From Bradyrhizobium sp. CSS354 (GTDB taxonomy: Bacteria; Pseudomonadota; Alphaproteobacteria; Rhizobiales; Xanthobacteraceae), in the NCBI RefSeq assembly GCF_029051725.1, contig NZ_JAACFU010000014.1, positions 62,001 to 126,000 of the forward strand: a stretch of 64,000 nucleotides of DNA, in the 5' to 3' direction. Positions 43,343 through 52,756 of the stretch are shown here, piece by piece. Position 1 is the stretch's first letter. Every line of letters starts with the position of its first letter. The notes under the pieces are model-generated. The model worked only from the letters and a program-made list of their open reading frames with translations, did not search any database and was not told where the DNA came from. A program made the position numbers and the translations under genes.

Positions 43343-43975
43343 ACACACCCCCCGCCGGGCAGATCGAGCCGCCACCGCGCAGCGGGAGTAACCGATTCGC
43401 GGCGCGGCCGTCGGGAGGCTTTGGACAACTCGTTCACAGCGGTGATGCTTTCTGCGGAACCTGACACCTATCCTAGCCGGGCGCGCAACTGCGGGACAGT
43501 CCCGCAGTTGCGAGATGGCCCCCAAAGCACCGCGATCTCAGAACTTAGAAAATGCAAAAGGGTACTGTCCTGCAGGACTTTCTTCGATTTCAGGGCTATT
43601 TCAGAGTGCGTTCAAGCTTACCAAGATTTCATGTGATATTGCCGCCACACCGACGCCAGTCCCTTCAATCCGCCTGCACCCCTCGCGATGTAGCTTCAGC
43701 CCCATCTCGAAACCGACGCGACGCCTCACGTCCATGGCGAAGGGATGCTGGCGACGGCCTTATCTTCCATGTTTTGGCAGAGGCTGGCCACATCCTCCTA
43801 GCGATATCCCGCGGCGTAGCACAGCAGCAGCATCGGCGATCTCTCCTTCCAAATTTTCACTGCTTACCGGCATTTTCGCCAGTTTCGCCGCAGCGCAAAA
43901 GCCTTCCCCTTTGACCGCGCAAGCACTAGGTTCTGGCCAACCTGATCAACCCCTTTGCCAGTGATTTCCCCTGAG
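43343..43975. other. Intergenic region between the efflux operon and cysteine synthase
   Basis: About 630 bp without a supported gene; short ORFs here have no domain and atypical composition. It must hold the divergent promoters of the efflux operon and the cysteine synthase gene, and it carries two palindromes: 43484-43512 and GTCCTGCAGGAC at 43566-43577. Confidence 0.7.
43484..43512. promoter_or_regulatory. 29-bp palindrome, likely operator of the RND efflux operon
   Basis: CGCAACTGCGGGAC-A-GTCCCGCAGTTGCG: perfect 14-bp arms around a single central base, 141 bp upstream of the NodT-family start. A related 12-bp palindrome (GTCCTGCAGGAC) lies 54 bp further away. The symmetry fits a TetR-type dimer site, but no regulator gene is adjacent. 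Confidence 0.6.
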
Positions 43976-45010
43976 ATGACCATCAAAAACGACGTTGTCG
44001 AAGCCATCGGCAACACTCCGCTGATCAAGCTCAAGCGCGCTTCCGAACTGACCGGCTGCACCATCCTGGGCAAGGCCGAGTTCATGAATCCCGGCCAGTC
44101 GGTGAAGGATCGCGCCGGCAAATGGATGATCCTGGAGGCCGAGAAGCGCGGCGAGCTCAAGCCCGGCGGTCTCGTGGTGGAATCGACCGCCGGCAATACC
44201 GGCATCGGCCTTGCTGTCGTGGCCAGCGCGCGCGGCTACCGCACGCTGATCGTGATCCCGGAGACGCAGAGCCAGGAGAAGAAGGATTTTCTGAAACTGT
44301 GCGGCGCCGAGCTGCTGGAATCGCCGGCCCTGCCCTATTCCAATCCGAACAACTACCAGCATGTCGGCCGCCGTCTTGCCGACGAGTTGCGCAAGACCGA
44401 GCCCAACGGCGTGCTGTTTGCCGACCAATGGAACAACCTCGACAATGCGAAGGCGCATTACGAGTCCACAGGGCCCGAGATCTGGGAACAGACCGGCGGC
44501 AAGATCGACGGTTTCGTCTGCTCCGTGGGCAGCGGCGGCACGCTGGCCGGCACCAGCCGCTTCCTGAAAGAGAAGAGCAAGGACATCAGGATCGCCTGCG
44601 CGGATCCGCATGGCGCCGGCATGTATGAATACTTCAGAACGGGCGATGCCAAGGCGACGCCGGGCGGCTCGATCACCGAGGGCATCGGCCTCAACCGGGC
44701 GACCGCAATCGTCGAGAGCGCAAAGGTCGATGACGCCTATCTCATTCCCGATGCCGAAGCGGTCACGGTGATCTACGAACTGCTCCAGCACGAAGGCCTC
44801 TGCCTCGGCGGCTCGACCGGCATCAACGTTGCCGGCGCGATGCGTCTCGCAAAACAGCTCGGGCCCGGCAAGACGATCGTCACCGTGCTCTGCGATTCCG
44901 GCAGCCGTTACCAGTCGAAGCTGTTCAACGCCGACTTCATGCGCGCCAAGAGCCTTCCGGTGCCGGAATGGCTGGAGAAGCGCAGCAACATCAAGCTGCC
45001 GTTCGTATAG
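43976..45010 (+). CDS. Cysteine synthase family PLP enzyme
   Basis: 344-residue fold-type II PLP enzyme. The PLP lysine is in PGQSVKDRAGKW near residue 44; the substrate loop is ESTAGNTGIGLAVVA near 69, and the phosphate-binding Gly-rich loop is CSVGSGGTLAGTSR near 182. It should make cysteine from O-acetylserine and sulfide. It is about 25 residues longer than typical CysK, so a cystathionine beta-synthase-like role cannot be excluded. ATG 43976 was chosen over the upstream GTG 43955. Confidence 0.92.
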   Translation: MTIKNDVVEAIGNTPLIKLKRASELTGCTILGKAEFMNPGQSVKDRAGKWMILEAEKRGELKPGGLVVESTAGNTGIGLAVVASARGYRTLIVIPETQSQEKKDFLKLCGAELLESPALPYSNPNNYQHVGRRLADELRKTEPNGVLFADQWNNLDNAKAHYESTGPEIWEQTGGKIDGFVCSVGSGGTLAGTSRFLKEKSKDIRIACADPHGAGMYEYFRTGDAKATPGGSITEGIGLNRATAIVESAKVDDAYLIPDAEAVTVIYELLQHEGLCLGGSTGINVAGAMRLAKQLGPGKTIVTVLCDSGSRYQSKLFNADFMRAKSLPVPEWLEKRSNIKLPFV

Positions 45011-45032
45011 AACGTTTCCGGAAGCCGGCCGT

Positions 45033-45566
45033 CTAGCTCCAGTTCGAGCGAGACGATCCCTGCGACACCCGCGCGAGACGCTCGTTCGATAGCGAAGGCT
45101 TGATCGCGCGCGTGCGCGGCGGGACGGGAGCGCCGTAGGAGCCTTCGCTGTCGCCGCTCGGCCAGAACACGAGCGCGAGCATCAGCGCGAGGTTGACGAG
45201 CGCGCCGACCGCCGTTGCCTGGTGCTCCTGCCCGATCGCCCAAGCCGGAAACCGACCCGCCACGACATGGTCGACGATCATGAGCGCGAACCAGGCAGGC
45301 ACCACGCAGACCGGATCCCAGCCGATGTCGCGGATGCGCATCGATTGCAGCGTGAAGGTCGCAACTCCGAAGAAGACGATCGCGGCGATCATCGCCCAAC
45401 TCTTGGTGAGGTCTTCAGGTCGGATCGCGCCGGGCGAGGTGTTGTTCAGCACGGCCATTGCGATTGCAAAGCAGATCGCCGTCATCACGATCGCAAGCGC
45501 GACCGTGGCGAGGAAGAAATGCAATCGCCCGAGCCGGGCGTTTAAGCCGAATACGAAACCGAGCAT
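45033..45566 (-). CDS. DUF805 membrane protein
   Basis: 177 residues with four hydrophobic segments (about 15-40, 60-80, 85-105 and 120-140) and the DUF805 pattern FGLNARLGRLHFFLATVAL and RIRDIGWDPVCVVPAW. Inner-membrane protein of unknown function. ATG 45566 is preferred to GTG 45572. Convergent with the cysteine synthase gene. Confidence 0.83.
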   Translation of the reverse strand: MLGFVFGLNARLGRLHFFLATVALAIVMTAICFAIAMAVLNNTSPGAIRPEDLTKSWAMIAAIVFFGVATFTLQSMRIRDIGWDPVCVVPAWFALMIVDHVVAGRFPAWAIGQEHQATAVGALVNLALMLALVFWPSGDSEGSYGAPVPPRTRAIKPSLSNERLARVSQGSSRSNWS

Positions 45567-45694
45567 TGGCACACCCTTTTTGGTATATATGCCCAGACAT
45601 AGCTTTCGGAGCCATGAACCGGCACGGCCGCGCGCCGGCGCATGGTTTCCGGAGGACTAACCTGACCTTCGCAATTTGGGGCCTGCAGGCAGAG

Positions 45695-47935
45695 TCAGGC
45701 GCCCTCGCCGCCTTCCGAGGCCACAGCACAATAGTCGCGCCAGAACCGGCGGTAAGCCGCTTCGACCTCGCGCGTGTAGATCTCGACATTGCCGGCCGGG
45801 GACGCGGCGATCCGGGCCGGCAACTCCGCGCGCAACTTCGCCAGATGCGCCGGCTGCGCCGCATATTTGCAGGCGACCGCAGCATAGCCCTCGTCATCCG
45901 CGGCGACCCAGTCGTCGAGACCGACCGCCGCCACGATCGAACCGCCGGCACGCGATGAGGCGCCGTTGCCGAGCTTGGCGACGACCGGAACACCCGCATA
46001 GAGCGATTCCCAGGTGCTCACGCCGCCGTTTTGCGGGAACGTGTCGAGCGATATGTCGACCTTCGCAAACGCCCGCAGGTGCTCGTGGCGCGGCGTCGAG
46101 CCCAGGCAAGTGACATTCTCCTCGGCAATACCCTGTGCCACGAAACGTGCGACCAAATTGTCGCGCAGCATGGGATCATCCAGCAGCGTATGCTTGATGA
46201 TGATCTTCGAACCCGTCACCTCGCGCATCACTTTCGACCAGACCCGGATGGCCTCGTCCGAGATCTTGTAGATGCGGTTGAACACGCCGAAGGTCACATA
46301 ACCGTTGCGGAGCATGGGAGGCTCCGATGCAGGTAGATCCAAAATGGGATCGATCGTGATCAGGCACGGCAGGTCGTAGACCTTCTCAGCCAGCAGATGG
46401 CGCGCCGATTGCGGAATGAAGATGGGATCCGCGAGCACGTGGTCCATGGTCTGAAGGCCGGTGCCCGTGGCATGGCCAAACCCCGAGACTTGGATCGGGG
46501 CCGGCTTGCGGGCGAAAACATGCAGCCTATTGCCGGTCGTATGCCCGGACACGTCGATCAGGATATCGACCTTGTCGGCCTGAATGCGATCGGCGAGTTC
46601 GTCATCGGAAAGCCGCCAGGCGTCGACCCAGACGTCCGCCGAGGACCTGAATGCGGCGGTCATCTCATCTCTTACCGGCGAGCACGAATAGCAGACGATC
46701 TCGAATTTGGCGTGATCATGACGACTAAGCACCGGTAACAGGGTGAACCCCGCCGAGTGGTACCAAAATTCGGCAGCCACATAGCCAACCACGATCCGCC
46801 GGTCGGGATCGAGCTGCCGCGGGGCAAGAGTTCGTCGCGGCGACTTCGAGCCGATTGCGTCCCACCACTGCTTTCGTGCGGCCTGCTGAACCGCGAAATC
46901 GGCTTCGGAGAGATAGTCGAGAAAGAAGATCTTCCGCCCGATCAAGGCGGCATCCGGCGCAATGGCCAGCGCCGCATCGAGAAGCTCGACCGCCGATGCG
47001 ATCTCTCCCTGGTTTGCAAAACAAGCGCTCAGCAGCGCCATCGCGATCGCAGAGCGTGGATATTCCTCCAGCAACGTGGTGCAGGCCAGAATCGCTTGCG
47101 CCGTATTTCCCATGGCGAGCGCGACTTGTGCCTTCCCCTGCAAGGCCACTTCGAGTTTGGGCGCAAGCGCAAGGGCCGCGTCAAAATCCGCCGCCGCCTG
47201 CTCCAACCTCGACGTCTCAAGATTGAGCCGTCCACGGTTCGCCAGGATCTTCGCCGAGCCCGGCCTGATCGCGAGCGCCGCCTCCAGCGCGCCTTTGGCC
47301 TCGTCGAAGTTCTTGAGCTCGATATTGACCAAACCTTTGCCGACGAGTGCTTCCACGTTTCGCGGCTGAAACAACAGTGCGCGTTCCAAGCTCTGTTTGG
47401 CGCGATCAAGCTGGCGCAGCGCAAGCTCTGCCAGGCCGCGATTGCAGAGCGCATCGGCATGATCGGGCTTCAGCCCGATCGCGCGATCGTACATTTCGAT
47501 GGCCTGCTCGACGCGGTCCAGGTGCAACAAGGTATTGCCGAGGTTGGCCAAGGCCATGGGGAAGCTCGGCTTCAACGCGATGGCCCGCTCCAGGGATGTA
47601 CGCGCGTCCTCGTATTCCCCAAGTGCGAAATGCGTGGCTCCCAAATCGGAAAAAGCCTGTGCCGAGCGTGGGTCGACTGTCACGGCATATTTGAGGGCCT
47701 GTTTCGCTGCCTCGAAGTGTCGGCTCGCGAACGCGCCCAAGCCAAGCAGGTGCAAGGCCCCGAAATGCTCCGGAAGTTCATTCAGGATCTGGCGGCAGAG
47801 TGTCTCCGTCTCCGCATACCGGCCCTGGCCATAGGCCGCATTCGCGGTCGAGATGATCGCGTCCGCCTGCTTCTTCAATTTCTTCTGCAACCGCGCGTTC
47901 TGAAACGCGCGCGCGCCGGCGCCGCTGCTCTGCAA
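45695..47935 (-). CDS. TPR/OGT-like (SPINDLY) glycosyltransferase, copy C
   Basis: 746 residues: a helical N-terminus (FQNARLQKKLKKQADAII), about ten TPR repeats (residues 35-360, for example ALKPSFPMALANLGNTLLHL), then a GT41 catalytic region (about 385-735). That region has DVSGHTTGNRLHVFARKPAP, GYVTFGVFNRIYKISDEAI, IIIKHTLLDDPMLRDNLVA and DTFPQNGGVSTWESLYAGVP. This is the layout of bacterial relatives of O-GlcNAc transferase; the target protein is unknown. The start is TTG, with GGAGAGA 4 bp upstream; no early ATG exists. Third and last of the tandem in transcription order. Confidence 0.9.
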   Translation of the reverse strand: MQSSGAGARAFQNARLQKKLKKQADAIISTANAAYGQGRYAETETLCRQILNELPEHFGALHLLGLGAFASRHFEAAKQALKYAVTVDPRSAQAFSDLGATHFALGEYEDARTSLERAIALKPSFPMALANLGNTLLHLDRVEQAIEMYDRAIGLKPDHADALCNRGLAELALRQLDRAKQSLERALLFQPRNVEALVGKGLVNIELKNFDEAKGALEAALAIRPGSAKILANRGRLNLETSRLEQAAADFDAALALAPKLEVALQGKAQVALAMGNTAQAILACTTLLEEYPRSAIAMALLSACFANQGEIASAVELLDAALAIAPDAALIGRKIFFLDYLSEADFAVQQAARKQWWDAIGSKSPRRTLAPRQLDPDRRIVVGYVAAEFWYHSAGFTLLPVLSRHDHAKFEIVCYSCSPVRDEMTAAFRSSADVWVDAWRLSDDELADRIQADKVDILIDVSGHTTGNRLHVFARKPAPIQVSGFGHATGTGLQTMDHVLADPIFIPQSARHLLAEKVYDLPCLITIDPILDLPASEPPMLRNGYVTFGVFNRIYKISDEAIRVWSKVMREVTGSKIIIKHTLLDDPMLRDNLVARFVAQGIAEENVTCLGSTPRHEHLRAFAKVDISLDTFPQNGGVSTWESLYAGVPVVAKLGNGASSRAGGSIVAAVGLDDWVAADDEGYAAVACKYAAQPAHLAKLRAELPARIAASPAGNVEIYTREVEAAYRRFWRDYCAVASEGGEGA

Positions 47936-48048
47936 GGATTCTCTCCGGAGGATGCCCGGGAGGATTCTAGCTGATTCGCGGCCAGGGCCGGCCGGTTTAG
48001 GCGACCCGGCAATCCCCGGAAGATGCCGGTGCTCGACGCAGGCCTCGC

Positions 48049-50292
48049 CTACGCAACGTCGACGTCATTCGAGGCGGCGGCACAATAGTCGCGCCAGAAC
48101 TGGCGGTAACCGGCTTCGAGCTCGCGCGTGTAGATCTCGACATTGCCGGCGGGCGAAGCCGCGATCCGGGCCGGCAATTCCGCGCGCAATTTCGCCAGAT
48201 GCTCGGGCTGTGACGCAAACCTGCGGGCGATCTCGACATAGCCATCGTCATCCTCGGCCACCCAGTCGCCGAGGCCGACGGCAGTCACGATAGAGGCGCC
48301 GGCACGCGAGGAGGCACCGATGCCGAGCTTGGCCACGACGGGGACGCCCTTGTAGAGAGATTCCCAGGTGCTGATGCCGCCATTTTGCGGGAACGTGTCG
48401 AGGGAAATATCGACCTGGGCGAAAGCCGCCAGATGGTCGTCGCGCGAGGTGGTGCCGAGGCAGGTGATGTTCTCCTCGATAACGCCCTGCGCCAGGAAAC
48501 GCGCGATCAGGCTATCGCGCAGCAGGGGATCATCGAGCAGACCATGCTTGAGGATGATCTTCGATCCCGGCAGCTCCCGCATGATGCGTGTCCACGCACG
48601 GATCGCATCATCCGATATTTTGTAGATGCGGTTGAACACGCCGAAGGTGACGTAGCCATTGCGGAGCATCGGCAGCTCGGAAGGCTGCAGATCCGAGACG
48701 GGTTCAATCGTGATCAGGCACGGCAGATCGTGGATTTTCTCGGCAAACAAATGCCGAACCGAGGGCGGAATGAAAATGGGATCCGCGAGCACGTAGTCCA
48801 TCGTCGGCATGCCCGTGCCCGTCGCGTGTCCGAAGCCAGTGGCCTGGATCGGGGCCGGCTTGCGCGCGAAACACTGCAGCCTGTTACCGGTCGTGTGGCC
48901 CGAAACGTCGATCAGGATGTCGACATTGTCGGCCTGAATACGATCGGCGAGTTCGTCGTCCGAAAGCCCCCAGGCATCGACCCAGACGTCGGCCAATGAT
49001 TTGAACATGGCAGTGTACTCGTCAGCGCCCGGCCAAGAGTAGTAGCAGATGATTTCAAATTTGGTGTGATCATGATGGCGCAGCACCGGCAGCAGCGTGA
49101 GCCCCGCGGAGTGCTGTCGGAATTCGGCAGCGACATAGCCGACCACGATCCGCTTTTCCGGATCCAGCGGCCGCTTCGGCAGCTCCCTTCGCGGCTGCTT
49201 GGAGCCGATCTGGTCCCACCAGGATTTTCGCACCGCCTGCTGGACCACAAAATCGGCCTCGGCGCGGTAGTCCTCCAGGAAGATCTTTCCTCTGATCGCA
49301 TCCCCATAGTCCGGCCGGACCGCCAGCGCGCGATCGAGATATTCGATCGCGGCGTCCATGTCCCCCTGGTTCGAATAGGAGAAGCCCATCAGCGCCAGCC
49401 CTGTCTCCGAGCGCGGATTGTGCTCGATCAAAGCCGCTGCGGCTGCCATTCCCTGCGCCGTCCTTCCCATCACGAGACAGGTCTGGGCCTTCCCTCGGAG
49501 GGCCAGTTCAAGCTTGGGGGAAATCGCAAGCGCCGCCTCGAAATCCGCAAGCGCCGGCTCCAGGCGCTGCAGTTCGTAACTGAGCCGCCCGCGCTGGGCC
49601 AGGATCCGCGGCGAGCCGGGCTTGATCGCCAGCGCCGTGGCAAGCTTGGCCGCCGCCTCGTCGTGGTGCCGCAGCTCCATGCTGACCATGCCGCTGCCGA
49701 CGATGGCCTCGGCGTGACGGGGCTGAAACAGCAGGGCGCGGTCAAAGCTTTCCTTGGCGCGCATGATCTGTCCAAGCACAATCTCGATCATGCCGCGATT
49801 GCAGAACGCGTCGGCATAATCCGGCTTGATCTTGATGGCGCGCTCGTGCAGCTCGAGCGCCTGTTCGTACTGGCCCAGATGCATCAGCGTGTTGCCGAGA
49901 TTGGTCAGCGCCACCGCAAAATTCGGCTTTAGCGCGATGGCCCTCTCCTGGCACCGCCGCGCCGCCTCGTAATTGCCGAGGTCGAAATGCACGGTCGCGA
50001 GGTTGTTGTGGGCATCATGCAGGCGCGGTTCGAGCGCAATCACGCGCTCGAGCAGCTGTTGCGCCTCCTCTAGGCGGCGGCCGTCATGCGCGCACATGCC
50101 GAGCAGGTGCATCGCGTCGACATGATCGGGCAGCGCTTTCAGGATATCCCGGCAGAGTGCTTCGGTCTCAGCGTATCGGCCCTGGCCATAAGCGGTAGCC
50201 GCGGCGGAGAGGACGGCATCCGCCTGTTTCATCAATTTCTTCTGCAATCGCGCGTTCTGGAATGCGCGCGCGCCGCCGCCGCTGCTCTGCAA
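48049..50292 (-). CDS. TPR/OGT-like (SPINDLY) glycosyltransferase, copy B
   Basis: 747 residues with the same order of domains as its neighbours: N-terminal FQNARLQKKLMKQADAVL, TPR repeats (residues 35-360), GT41 catalytic region with SGHTTGNRLQCFARKPAP, GYVTFGVFNRIYKISDDAI and DTFPQNGGISTWESLYKGVP. Its catalytic half is the most divergent of the three (for example YSWPGADEYTAMFKS where A and C have CSP-type sequence). TTG start with GGAGAGACACC before it. Separated from copy C by 113 bp and from copy A by 122 bp. Confidence 0.9.
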   Translation of the reverse strand: MQSSGGGARAFQNARLQKKLMKQADAVLSAAATAYGQGRYAETEALCRDILKALPDHVDAMHLLGMCAHDGRRLEEAQQLLERVIALEPRLHDAHNNLATVHFDLGNYEAARRCQERAIALKPNFAVALTNLGNTLMHLGQYEQALELHERAIKIKPDYADAFCNRGMIEIVLGQIMRAKESFDRALLFQPRHAEAIVGSGMVSMELRHHDEAAAKLATALAIKPGSPRILAQRGRLSYELQRLEPALADFEAALAISPKLELALRGKAQTCLVMGRTAQGMAAAAALIEHNPRSETGLALMGFSYSNQGDMDAAIEYLDRALAVRPDYGDAIRGKIFLEDYRAEADFVVQQAVRKSWWDQIGSKQPRRELPKRPLDPEKRIVVGYVAAEFRQHSAGLTLLPVLRHHDHTKFEIICYYSWPGADEYTAMFKSLADVWVDAWGLSDDELADRIQADNVDILIDVSGHTTGNRLQCFARKPAPIQATGFGHATGTGMPTMDYVLADPIFIPPSVRHLFAEKIHDLPCLITIEPVSDLQPSELPMLRNGYVTFGVFNRIYKISDDAIRAWTRIMRELPGSKIILKHGLLDDPLLRDSLIARFLAQGVIEENITCLGTTSRDDHLAAFAQVDISLDTFPQNGGISTWESLYKGVPVVAKLGIGASSRAGASIVTAVGLGDWVAEDDDGYVEIARRFASQPEHLAKLRAELPARIAASPAGNVEIYTRELEAGYRQFWRDYCAAASNDVDVA

Positions 50293-50414
50293 GGTGTCTC
50301 TCCGGAGGATGGCCCGGGGCGAGTCTAGCTGATTCGCGAGCCCGACCTGCGGTCAGCTGGCGCGGCGACACCCCGGGATTTCCCGGGGCTCAGCGGCCCG
50401 GCGCTGCAGGTCCC

Positions 50415-52655
50415 CTACGCAACGTCGCTGCCTTCGGCAGCCGCGGCACAATAGTCGCGCCAGAACCGGCGGTAAGCCGCTTCGACCTCGCGCGTGTAGA
50501 TTTCGACATTGCCGGCGGGGGACGCGGCGATCCGGGCCGGCAACTCCGCGCGCAACTTCGCCAGATGCGCCGGCTGCGCCGCATATTTGCAGGCGATCGC
50601 AGCATAGCCCTCGTCATCCGCGGCGACCCAGTCGTCGAGACCGACAGCAGCCACGATCGAACCGCCGGCACGCGATGAGGCGCCGTTGCCGAGCTTGGCC
50701 ACGACCGGAACACCCGCATAGAGCGATTCCCAGGTGCTGACGCCGCCGTTTTGCGGGAACGTGTCGAGCGATATGTCGACCTTCGCAAACGCCCGCAGGT
50801 GCTCGTGGCGCGGGGACGAGCCCAGGCAGGTGACATTGTCCTCGGCAATGCCCTGCGCCACGAACCGTGCGACCAAATTGTCGCGCAGCATGGGATCGTC
50901 AAGCAGGGTATGCTTGATGATGATCCTCGAACCCGTCACCTCGCGCATCACTTTCGACCACACCCGGATGGCCTCGTCCGAGATCTTGTAGATGCGATTG
51001 AATACGCCGAAGGTGACATAACCGTTGCGGAGCATGGGAGGCTCCGAAGGCGGCACATCCAGGATGGGATCGATCGTGATCAGGCACGGCAGGTCGTAGA
51101 CTTTTTCAGCCAGCAGATGACGCGCCGATTGCGGAATGAAGATGGGATCTGCGAGCACGTGGTCCATGGTCTGAAGGCCAGTGCCTGTAGCATGGCCAAA
51201 CCCCGAGACTTGGATCGGGGCCGGCTTGCGAGCGAAAACATGCAGCCTGTTGCCGGTCGTGTGCCCGGACACGTCGATCAGGATATCGACCTTGTCGGCC
51301 TGAATGCGATCGGCCAGTTCGTCATCTGAAAGCTGCCAGGCGTCGACCCAGACGTCCGCCATCGACTTGAACTCGTCCGTTATCTCATCTTGTAACGGCG
51401 AACACGAATAGCAGACGATCTCGAACCTGGCGTGATCATGATGGCGCAGCACCGGCAACAGAGCGAACGCTGCCGAGTGGTTCCTGAATTCGGAAGCGAC
51501 ATATCCGATCAAGATCCGCTTGTCCGGATCGAGCGTGCGGGGCGCCAACGCCCTTCGCGGCAATTTGGCGCCGACCGCGTCCCACCATTGTTTTCGCGCG
51601 GCCTGCTGGACCGCAAAATCGGCGTCGGGAAGATAGTCCAGAAAGAAGATCTTGCGCCCGATCAAGTCCGCATAATCCGGCGCAATTGCCAGCCCCGCAT
51701 CGAGATGTTCGAGCGCCGTCACGATGTCACCCTGGCTCGCATAGCAGGAAGCCAGGAGCGCAATCCCGATGTCCGACCGTGGATTTTCCTCCAGCAAGGT
51801 CTTGACCGCAGCAATCGCCCCGGCCGTGTTGCCTTTGAGAATGTTGACTTGCGCCTTTCCTTGCAAGGCCACTTCGAGCCTCGGTGAAAGCGCCAGCGCC
51901 GCATCGAAATCCGCAAGCGCCTGCTCCAGCCGCGACAGATCGAGATTGAGCCGTCCGCGCTGCGCCAGAATCTTCGGCGAATCCGGCTTGATCGCGAGCC
52001 CCGCCGCGATAGCTGCGGCCGCCTCCTCATAATGCCGGAGCTCGATGCACACCATGCCCTTGCCCGCGATCGCTTCCGCGTGACGCGGCTGAAACGCGAG
52101 GGCGCGATCGAAACTCGCCTTGGCGCGCTGGAACTGGCCTTCGATCAGCTCCGCCATGCCACGATTGCAAAATGCATCGGCATAGTCCGGCTTTAGCCTG
52201 ATAGCGCGATCGTGCAGCTCGATAGCCTGCTCTGCGAGGCCCATGTGCAGCAGCGTATTGCCGAGATTGGTCAAGGCGATCGGAGAATTCGGCTTCAGCG
52301 CAATGGCCCTCTCCTGGCATGCGCGAGCGTTCTGAAATTTCTGGAGGGTGAAATACACTGCCCCGAGATTGCCATGGGCATCGGGCGAACGCGGATCGAG
52401 CACGGTCGCGCGCTCGAGCAGTTGTTGCGCCTCCTCGAGCCGCCCACAATCATACGCGCGCAGGCCGAGCAGGTGCGCAGCGTCGAAATGATCCGGAACC
52501 TCCGTCAGAATCCGGCGGCAGAGTGTCTCGACCTCCGCATGTCTGCCCTGCCCGAGTGCCTGAACCGCGGCGGACATGACCGCGTCCGCCTGCTTCTTCA
52601 ACTTCTTTTGCAATCGCGCGTTCTGGAATGCGCGCGCGCCGGCGCTGCTCTGCAA
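50415..52655 (-). CDS. TPR/OGT-like (SPINDLY) glycosyltransferase, copy A
   Basis: 746 residues, first of the three in transcription order. From about residue 440 to 735 it is nearly identical to copy C (same STWESLYAGVPVVAKLGNGA run and only isolated substitutions). Its TPR half is closer to copy B (both have GRLEEAQQLLER/GRRLEEAQQLLER, ALTNLGNTL and DYADAFCNRGM). This pattern implies recombination among the copies. TTG start with GGAGAGAGACT upstream. The aapP gene ends 101 bp upstream on the same strand-side gap. Confidence 0.9.
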   Translation of the reverse strand: MQSSAGARAFQNARLQKKLKKQADAVMSAAVQALGQGRHAEVETLCRRILTEVPDHFDAAHLLGLRAYDCGRLEEAQQLLERATVLDPRSPDAHGNLGAVYFTLQKFQNARACQERAIALKPNSPIALTNLGNTLLHMGLAEQAIELHDRAIRLKPDYADAFCNRGMAELIEGQFQRAKASFDRALAFQPRHAEAIAGKGMVCIELRHYEEAAAAIAAGLAIKPDSPKILAQRGRLNLDLSRLEQALADFDAALALSPRLEVALQGKAQVNILKGNTAGAIAAVKTLLEENPRSDIGIALLASCYASQGDIVTALEHLDAGLAIAPDYADLIGRKIFFLDYLPDADFAVQQAARKQWWDAVGAKLPRRALAPRTLDPDKRILIGYVASEFRNHSAAFALLPVLRHHDHARFEIVCYSCSPLQDEITDEFKSMADVWVDAWQLSDDELADRIQADKVDILIDVSGHTTGNRLHVFARKPAPIQVSGFGHATGTGLQTMDHVLADPIFIPQSARHLLAEKVYDLPCLITIDPILDVPPSEPPMLRNGYVTFGVFNRIYKISDEAIRVWSKVMREVTGSRIIIKHTLLDDPMLRDNLVARFVAQGIAEDNVTCLGSSPRHEHLRAFAKVDISLDTFPQNGGVSTWESLYAGVPVVAKLGNGASSRAGGSIVAAVGLDDWVAADDEGYAAIACKYAAQPAHLAKLRAELPARIAASPAGNVEIYTREVEAAYRRFWRDYCAAAAEGSDVA

Positions 52656-52756
52656 AGTCTCTCTCCGGAGTATGGCCCGAAAAGAGGCTGGCCGATTCGC
52701 ATGGTGCCAAGCTGGCGGGGCGGTTAGACCAGCGACGTCACCCGGATTGCAGGCGC

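Noticed and set aside
43515..43964. 149-codon frame before cysteine synthase
   Set aside because: It has no recognisable family, lies in the divergent promoter region, and its codon use is unlike neighbouring genes.
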